This document shows, piece after piece, positions 8,721-17,886 of a stretch of 64,000 nucleotides of DNA. A program made the translations under genes and the position numbers. Position 1 is the stretch's first letter, and every line of letters starts with the position of its first letter. The DNA is taken from the NCBI GenBank assembly GCA_963829545.1, contig CAWHIX010000008.1, positions 124,001 through 188,000 of the forward strand. Direction: 5' to 3'. Under the pieces are notes generated by a model. It was given only the letters and a program-made list of their open reading frames with translations. It ran no database searches and had not been told where the DNA came from. The stretch comes from JAXGXJ01 sp963829545 (GTDB taxonomy: Bacteria; Actinomycetota; Thermoleophilia; RBG-16-64-13).

Positions 8721-9199
8721 GCGAGTCGAAGTACGGCAAGTACATCCTCACCGAGGACCGCATGCCGCCCATGCCCGAGGCGATGGTCAAGGCCATGGAT
8801 GATCAGGCGAAAGAGGGCAAGACACTCGACCGGACGATGCTGCTGGGCATCATGGACTCCATCGTGCCCGGGTGCTCGCTCTTCGCGGGCTGCGAGATCC
8901 TGTGGGGACTCCCCGGGGGCCAACCGGTCGACATCGAGATACCTCACAGCCACGATTTCGACGAGATCATTGGGTTCGGCGGGACGAACCGGAACTACCC
9001 CCGGGAACTGGGCGGCGAGATCGAGTTCCACATGGGGGGCGAGACGCACACCATCACCAAGACCTGCCTCATCTTCGTGCCCAAGGGCGTGGAACACTGT
9101 CCGGTCACCCTCAAGCGTATCGATACCCCCATCTTCATGTTCGAAGCGGCCAACGACCCCGACTACGTGAAGCAGTTCCAGCCTGAGACCGTAGAATGA
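8717..9199 (+). CDS. Cupin-domain protein, type B
   Basis: 160 residues from the GTG at 8717, which overlaps the TGA of the preceding cupin. Metal-site motif IPHSHDFDEIIGFGG and second motif FVPKGVEHCPV. It opens with ESKYGKYILTEDR, nearly matching DHSKYIITERR of the cupin at 37.2 kb, so the two are paralogues. Sits between cupin A and the NTF2-fold pair. Function unknown; a metal-dependent enzyme working on the same intermediate as cupin A is my inference. Confidence 0.75.
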   Translation: MSESKYGKYILTEDRMPPMPEAMVKAMDDQAKEGKTLDRTMLLGIMDSIVPGCSLFAGCEILWGLPGGQPVDIEIPHSHDFDEIIGFGGTNRNYPRELGGEIEFHMGGETHTITKTCLIFVPKGVEHCPVTLKRIDTPIFMFEAANDPDYVKQFQPETVE

Positions 9200-9209
9200 G
9201 GAGAGACTC

Positions 9210-9704
9210 ATGGCGATGACCTACGACGAGTTCGCTGCCTGGATAGACGAGTACTTCGAGGCCTTCAACCTTTATGGCCAGGACCCGGCTGAGATCCACC
9301 GCATGGACAAGTACTTCTCCAAGGATGTGGTGTACAACCCCTACATCGCCTACGTGGGCAAGGTGACCGGCCGGGACAACTGGTACAAGGTACTCACGTC
9401 ACACCCCTCCGGCATCGAGCGGTTGACCCCCGAGCACTTGGTCATCGATGAAGGGCGGCAGGTCTTCGTCGCCCAGATAAGGACCGACATAATCGACCGC
9501 GACACCCAAGAGCTACTGCTCACCAAGCGCTATCTGTGCCGCTATCCCCTGGTGGAAGAGGACGGTGTCATGAAGATCGAGCGCCTCGACTTCTTCTGGG
9601 AGATCCTGCCGGCGGGCGCCCTGGAGATCGACGATGTCTTCGAACGTGACTGGAAACAGAACGCCGACGGACCGCAGCGCATGCTCGGAGGAGGAACAGA
9701 ATGA
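9210..9704 (+). CDS. NTF2-fold/SnoaL-like protein 1
   Basis: 164 residues. Opens YDEFAAWIDEYFEAFN, followed by a HRMDKYFSKDVVYNPY segment, typical of SnoaL/NTF2 folds. It is a diverged tandem copy of the next gene: both share MDKYF/MDTYF, a conserved SHP/THP, a mid-length beta region and a C-terminal DFFWE/RFFWE. Stop overlaps the next start (ATGA). Reaction unknown; possible dehydratase, cyclase or binding protein. Confidence 0.65.
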   Translation: MAMTYDEFAAWIDEYFEAFNLYGQDPAEIHRMDKYFSKDVVYNPYIAYVGKVTGRDNWYKVLTSHPSGIERLTPEHLVIDEGRQVFVAQIRTDIIDRDTQELLLTKRYLCRYPLVEEDGVMKIERLDFFWEILPAGALEIDDVFERDWKQNADGPQRMLGGGTE

Positions 9705-10162
9705 AACCGACGCGCGACGACATCGTGAAGTGGATGAACGACTATTTCGCCGAGTACAACGCCAGCGCGCAGGACGCTGAGACCGTTCACGCCATGGACA
9801 CGTACTTCGCCCCCGACCTCACCTTCATACCTTATATGAGCGCCTTCGGCGGGCCGGGAGCGGCGATCACCGGCAGTGAGAATTTCTACCGTACGCTGAC
9901 CACTCATCCCGACGACTACGAGAGGTTCGAAGTACTCGACATCTTCGTCGACGAGGAGCGCCTGGTGTCGGTCGCGTTTCTGATCGCGCGGATCTTCAGT
10001 ACGAAGACCGACGAACTGCTGGTGCAGAAGCACTACCTGCCTCTCTATGAACTGGCCATCAACGACGACGGCGAGCTGAAGATCAAGACCATCCGGTTCT
10101 TCTGGGAAGCCTCTCCCCCGGAGGTCGACGCAAACTACTCAGGCGCGGCGAAGGGACGATAG
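9701..10162 (+). CDS. NTF2-fold/SnoaL-like protein 2
   Basis: 153 residues, tandem paralogue of the preceding gene, beginning at the overlapping ATGA at 9701 after an AGGAGG. Conserved features are RDDIVKWMNDYFAEYN, HAMDTYFAPDLTF, TTHPDDYERF and IRFFWEAS. The pair probably forms a heteromer, or each acts on a related intermediate (inference). Four bases separate it from the ene-reductase. Confidence 0.65.
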   Translation: MKPTRDDIVKWMNDYFAEYNASAQDAETVHAMDTYFAPDLTFIPYMSAFGGPGAAITGSENFYRTLTTHPDDYERFEVLDIFVDEERLVSVAFLIARIFSTKTDELLVQKHYLPLYELAINDDGELKIKTIRFFWEASPPEVDANYSGAAKGR

Positions 10163-10166
10163 CAAG

Positions 10167-12260
10167 ATGACGTCTAAGTACGAGAAGCTCCTTGAGCCCG
10201 GCCGCATCGGGCCCGTGACCACCCGCAACCGCATCCTCAAAACCGGTGCGGGCATGCTCATGTGGCACGAGGACGACGTCCACATGCGGCCGGAGATGCT
10301 GGCCTTCTACGAGCGCATGGCGCGCGGGGGCACCGGTCTCATAATCGTCGAGTCGCCCACCATCGACTACCCCGCCGGGGCGCGCTGGCGCCAGCGCTAC
10401 CGTATCGACGACGACCGCTTCATCGAGGGGATGAAGGAACTGGTAGACGTCATGCACAAGCATGGCTGCCCGACCTTCATGCAGATGAACCACGATGGTC
10501 CCTGGCAGGTCAATCTGTCCCACATCGAGCCCAACCAGGTGTTCGCGGGGCCGCCCTTGGGCGCCTCGCCGGTCTCGGTGCCCTGCGTAGCCGATTTCCA
10601 CAACGAGGTCCCGCGCGAGATCACCATCGCGGAGATCGAAGGCCTGGTGGACAAGTTCGCCGCGGCGGCGGAGCGGGCCAAGAAGGCGGGCTTCGACGGC
10701 GTCGACGTCAACGCCGCCAGCAGCCATCTGCTCCACAACTTCCTGTCCCCGTTCTGGAATCGCCGCACCGATATCTACGGCGGCTCGAGCGAGAACCGCT
10801 CCCGCTTTCCCGGCCAGGTGATCACCGAGATCAAGCGCCGCTGCGGCAAGGACTTCGCCTGCACCGTCATCATCAACGGGCTCGAGGTCGGCCAGGTCCT
10901 GGGCTTCGAAGACAGCCAGATGCTCACCCCGCAGATCGCTCGCGAGAACGCGCGTTGGCTCGAGAAGGCCGGGGCCGACGCCATCATGGTGAGAAGCCAC
11001 TGGCTCGGCTACCACGTTCCCGGGTATCTCACCGACCTGCTCTTCTACCCCGAGCCGCCCATCCCGCTGGAGGACTTCCCCAAGGAGTACTACGCCAAGG
11101 AACTGGGGGCAGGTGCCAATACCCTGCTTGCCGCCGGTATCAAGAAAGAGGTCTCCATCCCGGTCACGGTCGTGGGCAGGCTCGACGCCGACATGGGCGA
11201 GAGGGTTCTTGAAGCGGGCATGGCCGACTTCATCGGCATGACCAGACGCCTCCACGCCGATCCGGACTACGTGAACAAGTTGCGCGAAGGCCGTCTGGAC
11301 GACATCGCCCCGTGCACCGGCTGCGACAATTGCCTGGGTACCAAGCGTTGCAGGATCAACGCTCTGCTGGGCACGCCCTACACCGACATCGAGAAGGCCG
11401 ACAAGAAGAAGAAGGTTCTCGTGATCGGCGGCGGTCCGGGCGGTATGGAAGCCGCCCGTGTCTCGGCCCTTCGCGGCCACGACGTGACCCTGTACGAGAA
11501 GGCCCCCAAGCTCGGCGGGCTGCTTCCCATCGCCGCCATCGTCAAGGGTCCTCATCCCGAGGACGTGCCCCTGATCGCCGAATACCTCGAGGGCCAGATT
11601 CGCAAGCTGGGTGTGAAGGTGGTCACAGGCAAAGAGGCCGGCATGGCCACGGTCGAGCAGATCAAGCCGGACGTGGTCTTCATGGCCACCGGCGCCACGG
11701 CGACCATCCCGGCCATCAAGGGGATCGACCGGTCGAACGTGGTGAGCGGCGCGGCCTTGCACAAGAAGCTCAAGATGGCCACACGCTTCGTGTCGCCCTA
11801 CAGGCTTCGCTACCTTACGAAGTTCTACATGCCCATGGGCAAGAAGGTCGTCGTGATCGGCGGCGCGCTTCAGGGTTGCGAGCTGGCCGAGTTCTTGGTC
11901 AAGCGCGGCCGCACCGTGACCATCGTCGAGCAGGCGGAGATGCTGGGCGACGGTATGATCGACGCCGTCCTTGGCAATCTCATGATCTGGTTCGAGAAGA
12001 AGGGCGTTCGCATGCTCTCCGGCGTGAAGGAGTACGTGGAGATCACCGACCGGGGTCTGACGCTGGTGACCGGCGACGGGATGACCGTGACCCTGGAGGC
12101 CGACACCTTCGTCTCCGCACTACCGCTGACGTCGAACGCGGATCTTCTGCCGGCGCTGAAGGAGAAGGTGGCGGAGGTCTACCCCATCGGTGACGGGAAT
12201 CAGCCCGGCCTCATCGCCGACGCCATCGGCACGGGCCTGCGCACGGCTCGGGAAGTGTGA
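10167..12260 (+). CDS. Old-yellow-enzyme-type ene-reductase with Fe-S and FAD domain (2-enoate/2,4-dienoyl-CoA reductase family)
   Basis: 697 residues, the full trifunctional architecture. There is an FMN TIM barrel (NFLSPFWNRRTD and YGGSSENR are the family signature), a linker [4Fe-4S] site around CTGCDNCLGTKRC at about residue 385, then an FAD/NAD(P) domain with two dinucleotide folds (VIGGGPGGMEAA and VIGGALQGCEL). Such enzymes reduce C=C bonds of enoates, dienoyl-CoAs or cyclic enones using NAD(P)H. Cytoplasmic. A second, more diverged member lies at 34.2 kb, also followed by cupins. Confidence 0.92.
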   Translation: MTSKYEKLLEPGRIGPVTTRNRILKTGAGMLMWHEDDVHMRPEMLAFYERMARGGTGLIIVESPTIDYPAGARWRQRYRIDDDRFIEGMKELVDVMHKHGCPTFMQMNHDGPWQVNLSHIEPNQVFAGPPLGASPVSVPCVADFHNEVPREITIAEIEGLVDKFAAAAERAKKAGFDGVDVNAASSHLLHNFLSPFWNRRTDIYGGSSENRSRFPGQVITEIKRRCGKDFACTVIINGLEVGQVLGFEDSQMLTPQIARENARWLEKAGADAIMVRSHWLGYHVPGYLTDLLFYPEPPIPLEDFPKEYYAKELGAGANTLLAAGIKKEVSIPVTVVGRLDADMGERVLEAGMADFIGMTRRLHADPDYVNKLREGRLDDIAPCTGCDNCLGTKRCRINALLGTPYTDIEKADKKKKVLVIGGGPGGMEAARVSALRGHDVTLYEKAPKLGGLLPIAAIVKGPHPEDVPLIAEYLEGQIRKLGVKVVTGKEAGMATVEQIKPDVVFMATGATATIPAIKGIDRSNVVSGAALHKKLKMATRFVSPYRLRYLTKFYMPMGKKVVVIGGALQGCELAEFLVKRGRTVTIVEQAEMLGDGMIDAVLGNLMIWFEKKGVRMLSGVKEYVEITDRGLTLVTGDGMTVTLEADTFVSALPLTSNADLLPALKEKVAEVYPIGDGNQPGLIADAIGTGLRTAREV

Positions 12261-14182
12261 GCATGGTCCACGCGGGCGATACCACGAGCGGAAGCGGCGC
12301 CAGGGCGCGGCACGGCTACATGGGGAAGCTGCTGTTCGTCGACCTGACGAACAGGACGTTTCACGAAGAGGAGCTGTCGGAGGATACGGCGCGCCACTTC
12401 GTGGGCGGCTACGGCATCGGCGCTCGCATAATCATGGAGCGCACCAAGCCGGGGATCGACCCCCTGGGCCCGGAGAACATCTTCGGGATCGGGACCGGTC
12501 CGCTCACCCTTTCCGGTGTCTACTCCACCTGCCGCTTCTCCACGATGGGCAAATCGCCGCTGACCGGCTACTGGGGCGATGCCAACTGTGGGGGCGATTT
12601 CGCCAATGCCTTCAAGGCCTCCGGCTACGATCTCGTCTTCTTCTCGGGGAAGGCCCCGTATCCCGTCTATCTGCTCATCACCGATGGGAAGGTGGAGCTG
12701 AAGGACGCCCGTCACCTGTGGGGCAAGGACACCACGGTCACCGAGGAGCTCATCAGGCAGGAGAACGTCAACAAGAAGCTCAAGGTGGCCGTCATCGGCC
12801 AGGCGGGCGAACGTCTCAGCCGGATCGCGGCCGTGATGAACGACCGGGGACGGGCCGCCGCGCGCTCGGGGCTGGGAGCGGTCATGGGCTCGAAGAACCT
12901 CAAAGCCGTGGCCTGTACGGGCAGCGTGCGGCCTGAGCTGGTGGACAAGCCCCGCATCCAGGCCCTCATGAAGGAGATGATCAGACAGACGAAGGAGACC
13001 CCCTCGGGCATGTTCTATGGCCTCAGCCACGGGGGTACGCCAGGCGCCATGGTAATGCACATGCACGACCACGACGTGCCCATCAAGAACTGGAGCGGCA
13101 ACACCGTCGACGACTTCCCCGAGTCCAGGTGGGGCTCGGTCGCGCTCGACGGCATGCTCAAGTACATCAAGAAGAGCTACGCCTGCACGGGCTGCCCGGT
13201 GGCCTGCGGCTCGGAGCTCACGGTCGAGGAGGGCAAGTACCCGGTCCGCGACTCGCACAAGCCCGAGTACGAGACCCTGGCCGCCTTTGGGCCCATGTGT
13301 CTGAACGACAACATGGAATCGCTGATCTACCTGAACGAACTGTGCAACCTGCACGGCATGGACACCATCTCGGCGGGCGCCACTCTGGCCTTCGCCATCG
13401 ACTGTTACGAGAACGGCATCCTCTCCAAAGCAGACACCGACGGCCTCGAGCTGACCTGGGGCAACAGCGACGCCCATGTGGCGGTGCTGGAGAAGATGTG
13501 CCGACGCGAGGGCATCGGCGACATCTTGGCCGACGGGGCCAAATGGGCCGCGGAGAAGATCGGCGGGGGCTCGGAAAGCCTGGCCATGCACGCCGGCGGA
13601 GAGATGCTCGCCATGCACGATCCCCGCTGCTTCCCCGGCTGGGGGGCCACCTACATCTCCGATGCCACCCCGGGCAGACATACACGGGGAGGAACGGCCT
13701 TTCCCGAGCACGGCGGCGTGAACGAGATCGTGTATGCGGGCCTGGGCGTGCCCTTCAAACTGGACCCCTACGATTCGACCGACAAGGGGAAGTACCATGC
13801 CCTGCTTGCCGGATGGCAGCATTGGGTGAACACTTCGGGTGCCTGTCTCTTCGGCGTCGACAGTATGCCTCTCGACTTCGTGGGCTGCATGCGCGCCATA
13901 ACCGGTTGGGACCTCGACTACGACGAGATCATCGAGACCGGTAACCGCATCACCACGCTCCTCCACGCCTTCAACCTACGGGAGGGCTTTCAGCCGGGCG
14001 ACTTCAGGCTTCCGGAGAGGGCGAGGGGCAATCCTCCGCTGGAAGCAGGCGGTCTTGAGGGCGTGACCGTGGATTCCGAGGGTCTCAAGCGGCAGTTCTA
14101 CGAAGCCATGGGTTTCGACCCGGCGACGGGGGCCATCGCTCCCGAGCGGATCGTCGCCCTGGGACTGGATGATGTGCTGTAG
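12257..14182 (+). CDS. Aldehyde ferredoxin oxidoreductase family protein 1 (tungsten/molybdenum bis-pterin)
   Basis: 641 residues. N-terminal GYMGKLLFVDLTN and the SGVYSTCRFS-type strand are typical of AOR domain 1. CTGCPVAC at about residue 310 supplies three cysteines of the [4Fe-4S] cluster (C-x2-C-x3-C), and a later GACLFG the fourth. AORs oxidise aldehydes or reduce carboxylates with ferredoxin at a tungstopterin; BamB-type relatives reduce aromatic rings, so the substrate is open. I use the GTG at 12257 overlapping the previous stop; the ATG at 12263 is an alternative. About 20 residues precede the usual family start. Confidence 0.92.
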   Translation: MSMVHAGDTTSGSGARARHGYMGKLLFVDLTNRTFHEEELSEDTARHFVGGYGIGARIIMERTKPGIDPLGPENIFGIGTGPLTLSGVYSTCRFSTMGKSPLTGYWGDANCGGDFANAFKASGYDLVFFSGKAPYPVYLLITDGKVELKDARHLWGKDTTVTEELIRQENVNKKLKVAVIGQAGERLSRIAAVMNDRGRAAARSGLGAVMGSKNLKAVACTGSVRPELVDKPRIQALMKEMIRQTKETPSGMFYGLSHGGTPGAMVMHMHDHDVPIKNWSGNTVDDFPESRWGSVALDGMLKYIKKSYACTGCPVACGSELTVEEGKYPVRDSHKPEYETLAAFGPMCLNDNMESLIYLNELCNLHGMDTISAGATLAFAIDCYENGILSKADTDGLELTWGNSDAHVAVLEKMCRREGIGDILADGAKWAAEKIGGGSESLAMHAGGEMLAMHDPRCFPGWGATYISDATPGRHTRGGTAFPEHGGVNEIVYAGLGVPFKLDPYDSTDKGKYHALLAGWQHWVNTSGACLFGVDSMPLDFVGCMRAITGWDLDYDEIIETGNRITTLLHAFNLREGFQPGDFRLPERARGNPPLEAGGLEGVTVDSEGLKRQFYEAMGFDPATGAIAPERIVALGLDDVL

Positions 14183-14213
14183 TGCATACAACTCGACCAT
14201 ACGGAGCCGACTG

Positions 14214-15044
14214 ATGTATCTCGAGAACAGAGTGGCGATAGTGACCGGCGGAGCCAAGGGCATGGGCAGAGGCATCGCCCTCAAGTTCGCCGAGGAGGGA
14301 GCGGACGTGGTGGTCTGCGACCTGGACCTGCCGGGCGCGCAGAGCGTGGCCCGGGAGATCGAGGCCTTGGGCCGAAAAGGCCTGGCCTTCAGGACCGACA
14401 TCACGAACAGCTCGGAGATCAAGGAGATGGTGGCCGGCACCCTCGAGGGGCTGGGTACCATCGATGTGCTGATCAACTGCGCCGGCGGGGTGGGGGGAAC
14501 CCACGGTTCGGGCGCAACTGGGACCATGAGCGAGGAAGAATGGGACAGGGTGCTCGCGATCAACCTCAAAGGCCCCTGGCTGGTGACCGAAGCCGTGCTG
14601 CCCACCATGAAAGAGAAGAAGTACGGCAAGATAGTCTTCATCTCCTCTACGGGGGCCGTGTCCCCGGTGGTGTCGGTGCTTCACTACCATGCCGCCAAAG
14701 CCGGCGTGATCGGCCTCGCTCTGAACCTCGCTTTTGAGCTGGCACCACAGAACATTTGCGTGAACACGATCGTCCCGGGGCCGGTCGAGACTCCCTTCTG
14801 GGATGCGCTCATGCCTGCCGGCCCGGAGCGCGACACTTTCTTCGCGGCCGTCTCGAAGCACGAGGTACCGCTGGGCAGGATGGGACAACCGAAGGACATC
14901 GCCGGGGCCTGCCTCTTCCTCTCCTCGGAACTCTCCGACTACGTGACCGGGCAGACCATCTGCGTGGCAGGAGGCCAGCCCATGCTGTCCCAGCAAGCCA
15001 CCTTCAACATCGAAGCCTATCTGAAAGATCGAGGCCTACTATGA
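14214..15044 (+). CDS. Short-chain dehydrogenase/reductase
   Basis: 276 residues. TGGAKGMGRG nucleotide motif, NCAGGVGG in the NNAG position, SSTGAVSP with the catalytic serine, then YHAAK (YxxxK), and the usual PGPVETPF and CVAGGQP ends. ATG at 14214 follows an ACGGAG. The last four bases overlap the next SDR (ATGA), so the pair is co-translated and may handle successive or stereochemically distinct reductions. Confidence 0.9.
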   Translation: MYLENRVAIVTGGAKGMGRGIALKFAEEGADVVVCDLDLPGAQSVAREIEALGRKGLAFRTDITNSSEIKEMVAGTLEGLGTIDVLINCAGGVGGTHGSGATGTMSEEEWDRVLAINLKGPWLVTEAVLPTMKEKKYGKIVFISSTGAVSPVVSVLHYHAAKAGVIGLALNLAFELAPQNICVNTIVPGPVETPFWDALMPAGPERDTFFAAVSKHEVPLGRMGQPKDIAGACLFLSSELSDYVTGQTICVAGGQPMLSQQATFNIEAYLKDRGLL

Positions 15045-15920
15045 GCGACCTACAGGGAAAAGTCGCCCTGGTCACAGGAGCGGCGGCCAAGAGGAGCATG
15101 GGTCGCGCCATCGCCGCGCAACTGGCCAAGGACGGGGCCGACGTGGCCGTGGCGGACAAGTTCTCTGCTCCCGCCAGCATCTGGCCCGGCGATGAGGGCT
15201 GGACTGGGCTCGACGCGGTGGTGGAGGAGATCGAGGCGCAAGGTCGGAAGGGTCTGGCCATCGCCGGTGACGTCAGCGCGAGCGCCGACGTCGACGCCAT
15301 GGTGGCTCGGACGCTGGAGAAGTTCGGGAAGATAGATATCCTGGTCCATTGCGTGGGCGTCCGCGGTCCCGTACCGGTGCCCATCGTCGAACTGGACGAA
15401 TCCACGTGGAGGATGCTCCTCGACGTCAACCTGACGGGCGCCTTCCTGATCTCCAAAGCGGTGGCCAAGAACATGATCCCGGACGCAGCGCCGGGGGCGC
15501 CCCCGGCTTCCGCCGAGGGCAAGAAGATCAGTCCTCATCTCTTCCATGGCCGGGGTGGGGCCCTATCCCGGCGGGGCCGGCTACTGCGCCTCCAAGCATG
15601 GGGTGCTGGGACTCATGAAGACCCTGGCCCGAGAGCTGGCGCCCTACAAGATCAACGTCAACGCCATCAACCCCGGGGGCTTCGACACCAACTTCCGGGA
15701 CGACAGTCTCATCAAGCAGGCGGAGCAGCGGGGCATCAGCGTGGAGGAATCGCTCAAGACCCCGCCGGCCGGACCCACCGGGAACGCCGGCCCGCCGCCC
15801 ATCCCCTTGGGTCGCCTGGGTACCCCGCAGGATGTCGCCGATCTGGTGTCGTTCCTCGTGTCAGACCGTGCCAAGTACATCACCGGCGAAGACGTCAACC
15901 TGGCCGGGGGCGCCAGCTGA
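15041..15920 (+). CDS. Short-chain dehydrogenase/reductase (one frameshift)
   Basis: Reconstructed at about 292 residues. First part: TGAAAKRSMGRAIA, an SDR nucleotide site widened in the manner of enoyl-ACP-reductase-like members, and HCVGVRGP. After one extra base near 15530 the frame continues as VLISSMAGVGPYPGG, YCASK (YxxxK), NPGGFDTNF and EDVNLAGGAS. The reading is seamless once corrected, so a consensus error is likeliest. An AOR starts 40 bases downstream. Confidence 0.82.
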
Positions 15921-15960
15921 GACCGACGGTCTCGCCGAGCTGGAGAAGGAGGTATCTCGC

Positions 15961-17798
15961 ATGCCACAAGAGCCATATACGCTGCGCATCATCCGCGTCG
16001 ATCTGAGCACCGGGGAAGTCAGCGAAGAACTGATCGACGGCGAAACGACCCGGCAGTACGTGGGGGGCACGGGCCTGGCCACCAAATACCTGTGGGAAGA
16101 AGTCCCGGCCGGTGTGGAATGGTCGGATCCCGAGAACCTGCTCACCTTCTTCACCGGCCCTCTGGCGGGAACCAGGGTCTCGGGCTCGGGGACCTTCTCG
16201 GTGACTACCCTGGGAGCGTGCACGGGTATGTGCGGCACCGCACAGGCCAACGGGTTCCTCGGCGCCTTCATGCGCCAGAACGGCATCGACGGCGTGCTCG
16301 TGCAGGGCGCGGCGGAGAAGTGGACCCGCCTTCACATCGAGGATGGCACGGTCCATCTTCTCGATGCGGAGCATCTGCTCGGGCAAGGACACCTGGGAGA
16401 CCGAGGATGCCGTGAAGGAGGAGACCGAAGGCCGGTGCAGCGTCTTCAGCATCGGGCCGGCTGGCGAGAACCTGGTCCGCTTCGCGGCCATCGTCGGCGA
16501 CCGGGGCCACGTGGCGGCCCACAACGGAGTGGGCGCCGTCATGGGCTCCAAGAAGCTCAAGTGCATCTCGGCCGTGAAGGGCGATCTGAAGCCTCGGGTG
16601 GACGACCCCGAGCGTCTCCTCGAGAACGCCAAGAAGCTGGGCGCGTTCACCAAGGAGGTCGACCAGGGCCTCGTCAACTTCGGCACCAACGCCGGGCTGG
16701 CGCCACTGGCTGCCATGGGCGCCGTGCCCATGCGGAACTACACCACCAACGTCTTTCCCGAGGACAACAAGTACGTGCCTGAGTACATGCGGGCGCATTT
16801 CAAAGCCAAGCCCTCGTCCTGCTGGGCCTGCGTCGTGGCGCACTGCCGCATCATGGAGGTCACCGAAGGCAGGTACGCCGGCTTTGTCGGTGAGGAACCT
16901 GAATACGAGGGGACGGCCGAGATGGGTCCCCTCATCGGGATGACCGAGCCGGGCGAGACTGTCTACTTGTGCAACATGGTGGACCGGCTGGGCTTCGACA
17001 TCAACGAGTCCGGATACCTGATCGCGTGGCTCATGGAATGCTACGAGAAGGGATACGTGACCAAAGACGATCTGGATGGCGTGGAGCTGAGGTGGGGCGA
17101 CTCGGAAGCGGTCGACGTCATGCTGAAGAAGATCGCCTACCGCGAAGGCTGCGGGGACCTCTTCGCCGAGGGCACGAAACGGTCGGCCGAGAGGGTGGGG
17201 GGTCCAGCCCAGGACTGTTGTGTCTACACGCTCAAAGGGGCTACGCCCCGCGGCCATGACCACCGTGGCCACTGGATGGAGTTCATCGACACCTGCCTCT
17301 CCAACACGGGCACCATCGAGACCAGCGGCCACCTCTTCACGCCCCCCAACCTGGGCCTGGAACGGGTGAAGGATCGCTTCGACCCCATCGCCATGTCCAC
17401 CATGAACGCCCTGCTCAACGGGGGCAGGAACGTGGAGGATTCGCTGGGCATCTGCCGCCTCTGTACGCCCAATCTGGCCCTCACCCTGGAATGCATCAAC
17501 GCGGTCACGGGGTGGGACTGGACGGTGGAGGACGCCAAGGAGATGGGGCTCCGCATCGTCAACCTCATGCGCATGTTCAACTTCCGGCACGGGCTGACCA
17601 AAGAGATGGAGGCGCCGTCGGTGCGCTACAGCTCCACGCCCGTCGATGGGCCGGCGGCGGGCATCGGCATCCGCGAGCACTGGGATGCCATCCGGGACAA
17701 CTACTACGAACAGATGGGCTGGGATGTGCGAGACGGGCCGTCCCCTGCCCGAGACGCTGCAGAAGTACGGCTTGGAAAAACTTTGTGTACCAAAATGA
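15961..17798 (+). CDS. Aldehyde ferredoxin oxidoreductase family protein 2 (two frameshifts)
   Basis: Strong AAGGAGGT precedes the ATG at 15961. Domain 1 (IIRVDLSTGEVSEE, FFTGPLAGTRVSGSG) is followed by an extra base near 16378, after which SGKDTWETEDAVKEE continues. A second extra base near 17741 restores a normal AOR tail (PLPETLQKYGLEKL) ending at 17798. The cluster cysteines read CWACVVAHC, that is C-x2-C-x4-C instead of the usual C-x2-C-x3-C, with a later GICRLC supplying the fourth. Divergent from AOR 1, so probably a different substrate. Last gene before the transhydroxylase block. Confidence 0.85.
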
Positions 17799-17819
17799 TT
17801 CTATGTGCTGAAATATAGT
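17783..17819 (+). promoter_or_regulatory. AT-rich promoter-like stretch before the transhydroxylase block
   Basis: A conspicuous AT-rich island in very GC-rich DNA, containing TATAGT at 17814-17819 as a possible -10 element. No convincing -35 at 16-18 bases. It overlaps the end of AOR 2 and sits about 70 bases ahead of the first large subunit. Confidence 0.25.
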
Positions 17820-17839
17820 TTGCCGATGACCAACGACGA

Positions 17840-17867
17840 GCGACGGCAGCCGGCAGGCGGCCGTCGC
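17840..17867 (+). other. Stem-loop in leader of first transhydroxylase gene
   Basis: GCGACGGC (17840-17847) pairs exactly with GCCGTCGC (17860-17867) across a 12-base loop, 20 bases before the start codon. It could modulate translation or be incidental in GC-rich sequence. Confidence 0.35.
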
Positions 17868-17886
17868 CCATCCAGGGGGTGAACGT

